From: Candidatus Hydrogenedentota bacterium
GTDB lineage: Bacteria; Hydrogenedentota; Hydrogenedentia; Hydrogenedentales; CAITNO01
Reading direction: 5' to 3'
DNA: 17,215 nt
NCBI GenBank assembly: GCA_903822375.1
Contig: CAIJOU010000654.1
Coordinates: 1 to 17,215, forward strand
In this document: piece after piece, positions 1 to 7,170 of the stretch
How positions within the stretch are numbered: the stretch's first letter is position 1
Layout of the letters: each line of letters begins with the position of its first letter
Notes under the pieces: generated by a model
Seen by the model: only the letters and a program-made list of their open reading frames with translations
Database searches by the model: none
Told to the model about the DNA's origin: nothing
Made by a program: the position numbers and the translations under genes

Positions 1-85
1 CAACGACCACGCGAATTGATTCCGCGCGCGCAGAAACAACGAGCATTCCCACCGCAACCATCATTATCAGGTTCGAACAACGCAT
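1..85 (-). CDS. Secreted protein of unknown function, 5' end only (cut by window edge)
   Basis: Read on the minus strand from the ATG at 85-83, the frame stays open for 28 codons to the window edge. It begins MRCSNLIMMVAVGM, continues LVVSARA and then ESIRVVV. This is a typical Sec signal peptide: a short basic start (R2), a hydrophobic core and an A-R-A cleavage motif just before E22. An AAGGA ribosome-binding site (94-98) lies 8 nt upstream of the ATG. Only the start of the mature protein (ESIRVVV) is visible, so no function can be given. The signal peptide together with the ribosome-binding site make this a probable real gene, although it is short. Confidence 0.6.
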   Translation of the reverse strand, partial: MRCSNLIMMVAVGMLVVSARAESIRVVV

Positions 86-167
86 GGATTCATTCCTTGC
101 CGGCATAATCTGAAGCGTTCCAGGGCACATGCCGCTAGCGTATCATGGCGGCACGTGTGAGTTGTAG

Positions 168-415
168 GGTGTGCGCAGCGAAGCGGAGCGCACCATTCCC
201 GCGAGGGGACAGCCACCATTTTCGGCCCGCCTCCTGACCTTGCACGCAGAACCGATACCCGAAATGGTGGCTGTACCCGTGCCCGCGAAGACGGCGTATC
301 GGGTCCCGGGTACAGGCACCTGTTCCCGGCATAGGTTATTGTTGGCATGCCTTGGGTCATTGACGGGAACAGGATGCCAGTCCCCCTGCGGACGGTGCGC
401 TTCGCTGCGCACGCC
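168..415. repeat. Palindrome cluster (REP-like) between two genes
   Basis: The 428-bp gap 86-513 contains no credible complete gene, but 168-415 is dense in inverted repeats. The outer arms are 168-185 (GGTGTGCGCAGCGAAGCG) and 398-414 (the complement with one mismatch). The left arm itself folds (GTGCGC 171-176 with GCGCAC 188-193). Inside lie 206-225 against 258-277 (arms built on ACAGCCACCATTT), a compact hairpin at 308-327 (GGGTACAGG, CA, CCTGTTCCC), and GGGAACAGG at 365-373, complementary to 319-327. The recurring core GGGnACAGnCACC resembles REP sequences mobilised by Y1 (RAYT) transposases. That link is inferred; no such transposase is in the window. Confidence 0.6.
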
Positions 416-513
416 TTATGCCGTGCTGCTTATCCGTCAGTTTGATTTTCGCCCCCCTGTCGCGCCACTCTTACGTTGAGGCTGCCGGGGGCGGTCACAG
501 AAAGGAGACAGGC

Positions 514-1392
514 ATGAAAGGTATCGTGCTCGCGGGCGGGGCCGGATCGCGGCTGCATCCGCTCACGGTGGCGGTGAGCAAGCAACTGCTGCCGGTCTAT
601 GACAAACCGATGGTCTACTATCCGCTCAGCACGCTGATGATCGCGGGCATACGCGACGTGCTGCTGATCTCGACACCGCACGACCTGCCCATGTTCCGGC
701 GGTTGCTGGGGGACGGGTCGCAATGGGGCATGTCGCTGAGCTACGCCGAACAGCCGAGCCCGGACGGGCTCGCGCAGGCTTTTATTATCGGCGAGGAGTT
801 CATCGGCGACCGACCGGCAAGCCTCGTGCTGGGCGACAACATTTTCTACGGCCACGGCGTCACCGGCGGTCTGCGCAAGGCGGCCAAACTGGCGACGGGC
901 GCGCTCATCTTCGCCTATTATGTGAGCGACCCCGAGCGCTACGGCGTGGTGGAATTCGACGCCGCCGGCCACGCCATCAGCCTGGAGGAGAAACCGGCCC
1001 AGCCGAAAAGCTCCTATGCCGTGCCGGGACTCTATTTCTACGGGCCCGACGTGGTGGAGAAGGCCAAGGCGCTGAAGCCCAGCGCGCGCGGCGAACTGGA
1101 GATCACCGACCTGAACCGGGTCTATCTGGAAGAGGGGCGGCTGGACGTGAGCGTGCTCGGCCGGGGCGTGGCCTGGCTCGACACGGGCACCAACCGCAGC
1201 CTGATGGAGGCGGGCCAGTTTGTCCAGGCCATTGAGGAACGGCAGGGGCTCAAGATTGGCTGCCTGGAAGAAATCGCCTGGATCAACGGCTGGATTGGCG
1301 AGAAGGAAGTGGAGCAGGCCTGTGACCGCATGGGCAAGAGCGCCTATGCCGCCTATCTGCGGGGACTGCTGAAACGGCGCGTGGTGACCTGA
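514..1392 (+). CDS. rfbA: Glucose-1-phosphate thymidylyltransferase (RmlA/RfbA)
   Basis: This enzyme joins dTTP and glucose-1-phosphate to give dTDP-glucose, the first step of dTDP-L-rhamnose and related sugars for surface polysaccharides; it is cytosolic. The 292-residue product matches the usual length of about 290. Visible motifs are LAGGAGSRLHPLT (6-18, nucleotide-binding loop), SKQLLPVYDKPMVYYPLS, DGLAQAF, VLGDNIFYG (metal-binding Asp about 108), SLEEKP, GELEITDLNR and WLDTGT. The loop differs slightly from the common GGSGTRLYP form. The start at 514 follows AAAGGAG (501-507) by 6 nt; an in-frame ATG at 418 sits at the edge of the repeat cluster and adds residues foreign to the family. 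No other rml gene is nearby, so the pathway cannot be assigned from context. It is convergent with the methyltransferase gene. Confidence 0.95.
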   Translation: MKGIVLAGGAGSRLHPLTVAVSKQLLPVYDKPMVYYPLSTLMIAGIRDVLLISTPHDLPMFRRLLGDGSQWGMSLSYAEQPSPDGLAQAFIIGEEFIGDRPASLVLGDNIFYGHGVTGGLRKAAKLATGALIFAYYVSDPERYGVVEFDAAGHAISLEEKPAQPKSSYAVPGLYFYGPDVVEKAKALKPSARGELEITDLNRVYLEEGRLDVSVLGRGVAWLDTGTNRSLMEAGQFVQAIEERQGLKIGCLEEIAWINGWIGEKEVEQACDRMGKSAYAAYLRGLLKRRVVT

Positions 1393-1408
1393 CACGGGGA
1401 ACGCCTGG

Positions 1409-1459
1409 TGCGGCGAAGCCGCAACCAAAGAAGCCAGAATTCAGGAGTCAGGAGTCAGA
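1409..1459 (+). repeat. Hairpin + ACCAAAG + heptad array, copy A
   Basis: A perfect 6-bp stem TGCGGC (1409-1414), loop GAA, GCCGCA (1418-1423) is followed by ACCAAAG and then four 7-bp units: AAGCCAG, AATTCAG, GAGTCAG, GAGTCAG. It begins 17 nt after the rfbA stop codon. The same anchor and heptads return inverted at 10149-10190 and 14526-14573. The rest of the convergent gap, 1460-1625, shows no gene and no clear terminator. Confidence 0.8.
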
Positions 1460-1625
1460 GGAACGGTGAAAAGAATGATTTAGCTCGGAGGCGCGCAGAG
1501 AAGACAAAGAAGACGAACCAACCAGAAGCGAGCGGGACGCTTGCGATACGTTTGGGGCGAACTTCCACGAAGAATGACAAAAAGTTTTCGGACGACAGCA
1601 GGAAAGCCGGCAGCGCAGGAGCGAA

Positions 1626-2381
1626 TCAGTCGGCGGCGCGGCGCAGGAGGTAGAAGACGTAGCCGTAGGAGGCGGAGTGGCGGCGGTAGAGATCGATCTC
1701 GGCGCGGACCCCGGCAATCAGCCCGGCCAGCACGGTGTCTTTCGGGAAGCGCCGCTCCAGCACGGCGAGCTTGGCAAGCTGGGGCGTGTAATACTCTTCC
1801 CACCAGGCGCTCTCAGGCAGGGTGAAGGTGTCGAGGGGGGCGTAGCCCGCGCGGCGGGCACGGTCCAGATTCTCAGCCATGTCGGTCATTTCGGGGTAGG
1901 CGTTGTTCCAGAAGCTGCGCGCCTCCTCGGGCGGATAGGGGGTGAGCCAGGTCAGCTCGCTGACGGCGGCGCAGCCGCCGGGCCGCAGCAGGCGCCGCCA
2001 GGCGCGCAGGCCCTTTTCAAAACCCATGAGGTACACGGCGCCTTCAGACCAGACCAAATCAAAGGTTCCGTCGGGGAAATCGAGCTGTTCCATTGACATG
2101 GCGCGGGTCTGGATGCGGTCCTCAAGCCATGCCTCGCGGGCCGACTCCTCCAGTGTGCGCAGAAAGGGTTCATGGACGTCGACGGCGGTGACCCGGCCCC
2201 CGGAGCACAGGGCCAGCTCAATGGTCTGCGCGCCCGAACCGCAGCCGATATCGAGAATATCGGGCCGTCCGGCGGCGGTGGGGAGCATTTTAAAGGCGCG
2301 GCGCGTGGCCTCGGCACAGCCGGGGCCCTGGCGCGGCAGTCCTTCATAAAGCTCGAATATACGCTCCTCGGCGCTCAGCAT
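1626..2381 (-). CDS. Class I SAM-dependent methyltransferase
   Basis: A 251-residue cytosolic methyltransferase with a Rossmann core. Motif I is DILDIGCGSG (41-50), followed by VTAVDVHEP (acidic end of strand 2), FDLVWSEGAVYLMGF and LLRPGGCAAVSELTW (post-I to motif III). The C-terminal 80 or so residues are rich in aromatic and charged residues and may hold the acceptor site. The family covers small molecules, lipids and proteins, so the substrate cannot be named. The start at 2381 is preferred over an upstream ATG at 2411 because AGGAG lies 8 nt upstream of it. An extended -10 promoter is present at 2407-2415. The gene is divergent from glgC, with 166 nt between the start codons, and convergent with rfbA. 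Confidence 0.88.
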   Translation of the reverse strand: MLSAEERIFELYEGLPRQGPGCAEATRRAFKMLPTAAGRPDILDIGCGSGAQTIELALCSGGRVTAVDVHEPFLRTLEESAREAWLEDRIQTRAMSMEQLDFPDGTFDLVWSEGAVYLMGFEKGLRAWRRLLRPGGCAAVSELTWLTPYPPEEARSFWNNAYPEMTDMAENLDRARRAGYAPLDTFTLPESAWWEEYYTPQLAKLAVLERRFPKDTVLAGLIAGVRAEIDLYRRHSASYGYVFYLLRRAAD

Positions 2382-2406
2382 GCGGGATCTCCTGGGTGAA
2401 AGTGGG

Positions 2407-2415
2407 ATCATAGCA
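2407..2415 (-). promoter_or_regulatory. Extended -10 promoter for the methyltransferase gene
   Basis: On the minus strand the sequence reads TGCTATGAT: a TG dinucleotide, one base, and a TATGAT -10 box. Transcription would start near 2400, about 20 nt before the start codon. No convincing -35 box is seen, as is common with extended -10 promoters. Confidence 0.4.
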
Positions 2416-2463
2416 GGATTTGGCCGCCAAAGACAGGACTATTTCTGGACGCCTCAAATCGGT

Positions 2464-2492
2464 TTGGTTCCTGCGTGCCGGTTGGATACAAT
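2464..2492 (+). promoter_or_regulatory. Sigma70-like promoter for glgC
   Basis: TTGGTT (2464-2469) and TACAAT (2487-2492) are separated by exactly 17 nt. Transcription would begin near 2499, giving a leader of about 50 nt before the glgC ATG at 2548. Assigned from consensus match and position only. Confidence 0.45.
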
Positions 2493-2547
2493 GCGCACAA
2501 CGGTGCGGGCCGCAACGGTGCGGTCCTCCCGGAAGGAGCCGTTGGCC

Positions 2548-3858
<1,311 letters not shown>

Positions 3859-3968
3859 GCGGCGGGAGCCAAACTCGTCTTCATTGTTTCGTCTGTCTGC
3901 CCCCTTCTGCAAAGAAAGCCGAAGGGTCTGACAGGTGGGTGACTGATGCCCGCTGGCGTTCCCCATTG

Positions 3969-4060
3969 TGGAGTGCGGTGGCAGAGCGCAGCGGCGACAC
4001 CGCTTTGGCTGGCCTAATGCGAGATGTCAGCCAAAGCGGCGTCGTTGCCGGCGCACTCCA
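3969..4060. repeat. 92-bp nested inverted repeat
   Basis: The outer arms TGGAGTGCG (3969-3977) and CGCACTCCA (4052-4060) are perfect complements. The inner stem 4000-4011 (CCGCTTTGGCTG) pairs perfectly with 4028-4039 over 12 bp, with a 16-nt loop. The unpaired middle sections are partly complementary as well. It lies in the 276-bp gap between glgC and the transporter gene, which otherwise holds no gene or clear terminator. It looks like a palindromic intergenic repeat or non-autonomous mobile element; only one copy is in this window. Confidence 0.65.
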
Positions 4061-4068
4061 AAACGGCA

Positions 4069-4115
4069 ACCGCACGGCGAGCGTGGCGAGGCAGGACGCT
4101 CCACAAGCGTGCGGT
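4069..4115. repeat. Small inverted repeat just upstream of the transporter gene
   Basis: ACCGCAC (4069-4075) is complementary to GTGCGGT (4109-4115). Inside it, AGCGT and ACGCT also pair. It is adjacent to the 92-bp palindrome and ends 20 nt before the TTG start codon, so it may be part of the same element or of the transporter leader. Confidence 0.35.
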
Positions 4116-4134
4116 CGGGATTGAGGAGGCTGTC

Positions 4135-6294
4135 TTGGAAGAGTCGAAGGGTCGCGAATTCTCCTGGGTGGAGGGGTTGGCCATCTGCCTGTCGATGATC
4201 GGCGTGCAGTTGTGCAGCGAGGTCATCAACCAGTGGGGGCTCTATTTCTACTCCCCTTCGGGCGGCGTGGGCCGGACCATCTACGTGTCCGTCGGCATGG
4301 TGGGCATCATCTTTATCATCGGCACCTGCTGGGACGCCTTCAGCAGCCCCGTCATCGGCATGCTGTCCGACGGCACCAGCACGCGGCCCGGCCGCTGGCG
4401 CTTCATCCCCATTCCCGGACGTCGGCTGCCCTACATCTTCTGGGGCGGCGTGCTCATGGTGTTTACCATGATCGGGTTCTGGTACCCGCCGGTGAACGGC
4501 ACTTCCTGGCTCAATCTTGCCTATGGCACAGTGCTGCTGTGCACGCACTGGACGCTGTTCTCGCTGGCCGTGGTGCCGCTGACGGCGCTTGGCCCCGAGA
4601 TTGCCCGGTCCGACGCGGCCCGCGTTGCCATCGGCACCTGGACCGCCATCGGCATGATCCTCGGCCTGGCAATGGCCAACGCGCTGCCCGGTGTGCTGAT
4701 CGCCGCAATGGACCCGGGCCGCGTGGAGAGCAGCCTGTCAGTGAAGCTGGACCTGCCGGCCGGCGACCCGGAGGTAATGCAGGTGGCCGCCCGGCTGTTC
4801 GCCGCCGCACCGGACCTTGCCGGGGGAAAAGAAGGCGCAGGCATTCGCGCGGACGGCTTTGAGGTGGGCGAGCTGACCCTTGCTGCCAAAGGCGACAAGT
4901 CGGTGCTGACGGTCAAGGGCGCGCGCTACGACAAACTGCGCGAGGCGACCGCCGCCGCCGCCATCCGCAACCTGATTCCCGAAAGACTAAAATACACGCC
5001 TGTCACCCGCAAGGCATGGTACGGTGCGGAGTTCCACGACGGCACGCTGGACGCGGCCCTGCTGGAGCATGTGCGCGAGGCGGCATTTGCGCTGCTGCGC
5101 ATTTCCATGGACCAAGAGGCGGAACTTGCCGAAGTGGGGACCGCGGCCGCCATCACCTTCCCGACGGGCATGGCGGAGCGTATGGACGAGAAGGCACTGC
5201 AGGGGATCGCGACGAAGATTCCGGGCGTGACGGGCGCCGCGAAAGCCACACTGGGCCCCGGCTTCGTGCGCTATGACCTGCCCAAAGGCACGCAGGGATT
5301 GCCCGGCGAAGGGCGCGCCTACCTGGTGGATGCCACGGCGCGCGAGGCGCTGCGGAGCAATCTGATCCAACTGGCCGCAAACGGGGCGACCCGCACGCTG
5401 GTGTTTCCCAAGGCGCTGCGCGCCGACCTGACCGTGGCACATCTGCGTGCCGCGCTGGCGTCCATGCCCGGCGTGTCCGGGCTGGAGCGGCGCGAGGAAT
5501 CCTTCTCGCCCACGGGCTACCGGCGCGTGTCGACGATCTTCGCCTTCCTGGCGCTGGTCCTGTTCATGCTGCCGGTTATCTTCGTCCGCGAACGCTATGA
5601 CTCCGAGGCGGTGCAGAGCGAGCCGCTGCCCTACGGTCGCGCCGTGCTCGACGCGCTGCGCAACAAACCCTTCATGATCTACGCCTTCTCCTTCTTCTTC
5701 TTCACCATCGGCTTTCTGGCCGTGCAGCGCGCGCTGCCCTATTGGGCGGAACTCGGCCTTGACGGTGACGAGGGCACCATCACCAAGCTGCTCGTGCCGT
5801 TCATCCTGGTCGCCGTGGTGTCCTACGCGTTCATCCCCATTCTCGCGCGCCATCTGCACATGAAATGGCTCATCTTCATGGCCCTGTTCATCATCGCCAG
5901 CGGCATGCCGTGCATGTACCTCATCGGCCAGTCCAACGCCAGCTTCGCCACGCGCCAGCTCTGGGGCATGATCCTCTTCGGCTACTGCGGCGTCGGCCAG
6001 GCGCTGATCTACGTCATGATGGTGCCCATGATCGGCGACATTATCGACTACGACGAGCGTCTTTCCGGCGAGCGGCGCGAGGCGCTCTACAACGGCCTGA
6101 GCGCCTTCATCTGGAAGGCGTCCATGGCGGGCTCGGTCCTGCTCGCCTCCCAATCCATGAACCTTTGGGGCAACCGTATTGAGCAGTACACCGGCGTGCT
6201 GCTGGTCGGGCCCTTCGCCGGCCTGTTCGGGCTCATCGGCATGGTTCTGATTTGCTTCTATCCCGTAAACAAGGCGGAAGAAGGGGAGGGGTAG
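4135..6294 (+). CDS. GPH-family (MelB-like) sugar:cation symporter with a large inserted domain
   Basis: A 719-residue inner-membrane transporter of the glycoside-pentoside-hexuronide symporter family in the MFS. Family marks are NQWGLYFYSP in TM1, WDAFSSPVIGMLSDGTSTR with PGRWRF in the TM2-TM3 loop, ALGPEIARSDAARV after TM4, and GDIIDYDERLSGERREALYN before TM11. I count twelve hydrophobic segments. Usual length is about 450-500 residues; the excess is a soluble stretch at residues 193-459 between TM5 and TM6, predicted to face the periplasm. The start is taken as TTG at 4135, with GAGGAGG (4123-4129) 5 nt upstream. An in-frame ATG at 4024 lies inside the palindromic repeat and would add unrelated residues. 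The substrate is unknown, probably a sugar or glycoside. It is followed after 6 nt by a small membrane-protein gene. Confidence 0.88.
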   Translation: MEESKGREFSWVEGLAICLSMIGVQLCSEVINQWGLYFYSPSGGVGRTIYVSVGMVGIIFIIGTCWDAFSSPVIGMLSDGTSTRPGRWRFIPIPGRRLPYIFWGGVLMVFTMIGFWYPPVNGTSWLNLAYGTVLLCTHWTLFSLAVVPLTALGPEIARSDAARVAIGTWTAIGMILGLAMANALPGVLIAAMDPGRVESSLSVKLDLPAGDPEVMQVAARLFAAAPDLAGGKEGAGIRADGFEVGELTLAAKGDKSVLTVKGARYDKLREATAAAAIRNLIPERLKYTPVTRKAWYGAEFHDGTLDAALLEHVREAAFALLRISMDQEAELAEVGTAAAITFPTGMAERMDEKALQGIATKIPGVTGAAKATLGPGFVRYDLPKGTQGLPGEGRAYLVDATAREALRSNLIQLAANGATRTLVFPKALRADLTVAHLRAALASMPGVSGLERREESFSPTGYRRVSTIFAFLALVLFMLPVIFVRERYDSEAVQSEPLPYGRAVLDALRNKPFMIYAFSFFFFTIGFLAVQRALPYWAELGLDGDEGTITKLLVPFILVAVVSYAFIPILARHLHMKWLIFMALFIIASGMPCMYLIGQSNASFATRQLWGMILFGYCGVGQALIYVMMVPMIGDIIDYDERLSGERREALYNGLSAFIWKASMAGSVLLASQSMNLWGNRIEQYTGVLLVGPFAGLFGLIGMVLICFYPVNKAEEGEG

Positions 6295-6300
6295 AAGTGT

Positions 6301-6696
6301 ATGGCCGCAGGGGGGCACAGCCATCGTCACCATGAAATGTCCGACAAACGAAAACGGTCGCGCCGGATGCTCTTTGTCGTGGGGGTCTTTGCGGGAGGCC
6401 TTCTTGCCGTCCTCTCTGTCGTGGGGTGGGGCCTGATACTCACGCGGCTGATCCATTATGGGCACGGGTTTAACGTGGGAGCCACCCCTCCCACGCAAAA
6501 GTGGACACCCCTGCAGGCATTCGTGATGCTTTGCACGTCGGCTATTTTGGCTCCCCCAATATTGGCTGTCATGGCTGTGCAGAAGCTGAAGAAGAACAAA
6601 GCGCTGCACTCCTGGATTCTGCGCATGCGCGAACAGCCCCCGCCGCATGATGGACCGAAAAACGGAACGCATCACGGGCACGACCCGGCAGAATAG
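6301..6696 (+). CDS. Small two-TM membrane protein with His-rich ends, unknown function
   Basis: A 131-residue protein I do not recognise. It has two hydrophobic segments: about 23-46 (MLFVVGVFAGGLLAVLSVVG and onward) and about 72-93 (AFVMLCTSAILAPPILAVMA). The N-terminus carries GGHSHRHHEM followed by the basic patch KRKRSRR. The C-terminus is PPPHDGPKNGTHHGHDPAE. With two TM segments both ends lie on the same side, probably the cytoplasm given the basic patch. The start at 6301 is 6 nt after the transporter stop, with GGGGAGGG (6283-6290) as ribosome-binding site overlapping the transporter end; a second ATG at 6337 lacks a good site. Co-transcription with the transporter is likely. It could be a transporter accessory or metal-binding protein; both are guesses. 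Confidence 0.65.
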   Translation: MAAGGHSHRHHEMSDKRKRSRRMLFVVGVFAGGLLAVLSVVGWGLILTRLIHYGHGFNVGATPPTQKWTPLQAFVMLCTSAILAPPILAVMAVQKLKKNKALHSWILRMREQPPPHDGPKNGTHHGHDPAE

Positions 6697-6819
6697 AGTC
6701 TTTTGAGGCCGGTCTCGCGGCATCCGAGGAAGGAACGGGCCTTGTTGCGCTATCTGCGGAGGTGCCGCACCGTCCCCGCCCATCCGTTGTTTTCACCCGA
6801 AAGTGCGCATAACTGACGG

Positions 6820-6858
6820 GTATACCCCGGACGCTTTTTCCCGATTCGGGGTGTACAC
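6820..6858. promoter_or_regulatory. Possible operator/inverted repeat upstream of serA
   Basis: GTATACCCCG (6820-6829) and CGGGGTGTAC (6847-6856) are complementary at nine of ten positions, with a 17-nt loop. The right arm runs into the perfect 8-bp palindrome GTGTACAC (6851-6858). It lies about 115 nt upstream of the serA -35 box. It may be a regulator site or the transcription end of the transporter unit, though no T-run follows. The rest of 6697-6974 shows no gene. Confidence 0.3.
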
Positions 6859-6974
6859 TGCACCCAGAAATGTCGCGCTTTCGGACACCGTCCGGGAGCG
6901 TTGCGTTTCCACAAGTTCGGCTCCTTCAGGGACGGAACTGGCGAATAATGCGGAGATGCGGGTTAGACTTGCGT

Positions 6975-7004
6975 TTGACAATCGAGAAGTTTTTCCTTTA
7001 TTAT
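6975..7004 (+). promoter_or_regulatory. Sigma70-like promoter for serA (and probably icd)
   Basis: A perfect TTGACA (6975-6980) is followed after 18 nt by TATTAT (6999-7004) in an AT-rich patch unusual for this window. Transcription would start near 7011, leaving a leader of about 160 nt before the serA start codon. Confidence 0.6.
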
Positions 7005-7021
7005 GCTCTCCGTTGGGGATT

Positions 7022-7113
7022 GGCCGCCTTTTCAGGCGGCCCAGTTTCCACAGGTCCCCCCGTTTGGGGGAAATCTGTTTCCGGCCGGTCGTTTTCTTGG
7101 GCTGTAAACAGCC
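7022..7113 (+). promoter_or_regulatory. Structured 5' leader of serA with three hairpins
   Basis: Three successive perfect stem-loops lie between the promoter and serA: GGCCGCC (7022-7028)/GGCGGCC (7035-7041) with loop TTTTCA; TCCCCC (7055-7060)/GGGGGA (7066-7071) with loop CGTTT; and GGCTG (7100-7104)/CAGCC (7109-7113) with loop TAAA. I match no known riboswitch. A TCGTTTTCTTGG stretch (7089-7100) follows hairpin 2 but is not a clean T-run. Confidence 0.5.
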
Positions 7114-7170
7114 GCCGTTACTTGTGTTGCGAAAGGCGCGGCCATGGCGCCGCTGCCGGAGGATGACATC

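Noticed and set aside
418..513. Upstream extension of rfbA to the ATG at 418
   Set aside because: The added residues are absent from the family; the ATG at 514 has AAAGGAG and starts with the conserved MKGIVLAGG.
4024..4134. Upstream extension of the transporter to the ATG at 4024
   Set aside because: The ATG lies inside a palindromic repeat and the added residues are unlike the family; the TTG at 4135 has a strong ribosome-binding site.
4987..6783. Long open frame on the minus strand opposite the transporter (598 codons)
   Set aside because: Low-complexity H/Q/G/R-rich translation and no membrane or domain pattern; the plus-strand frame has a clear family match.
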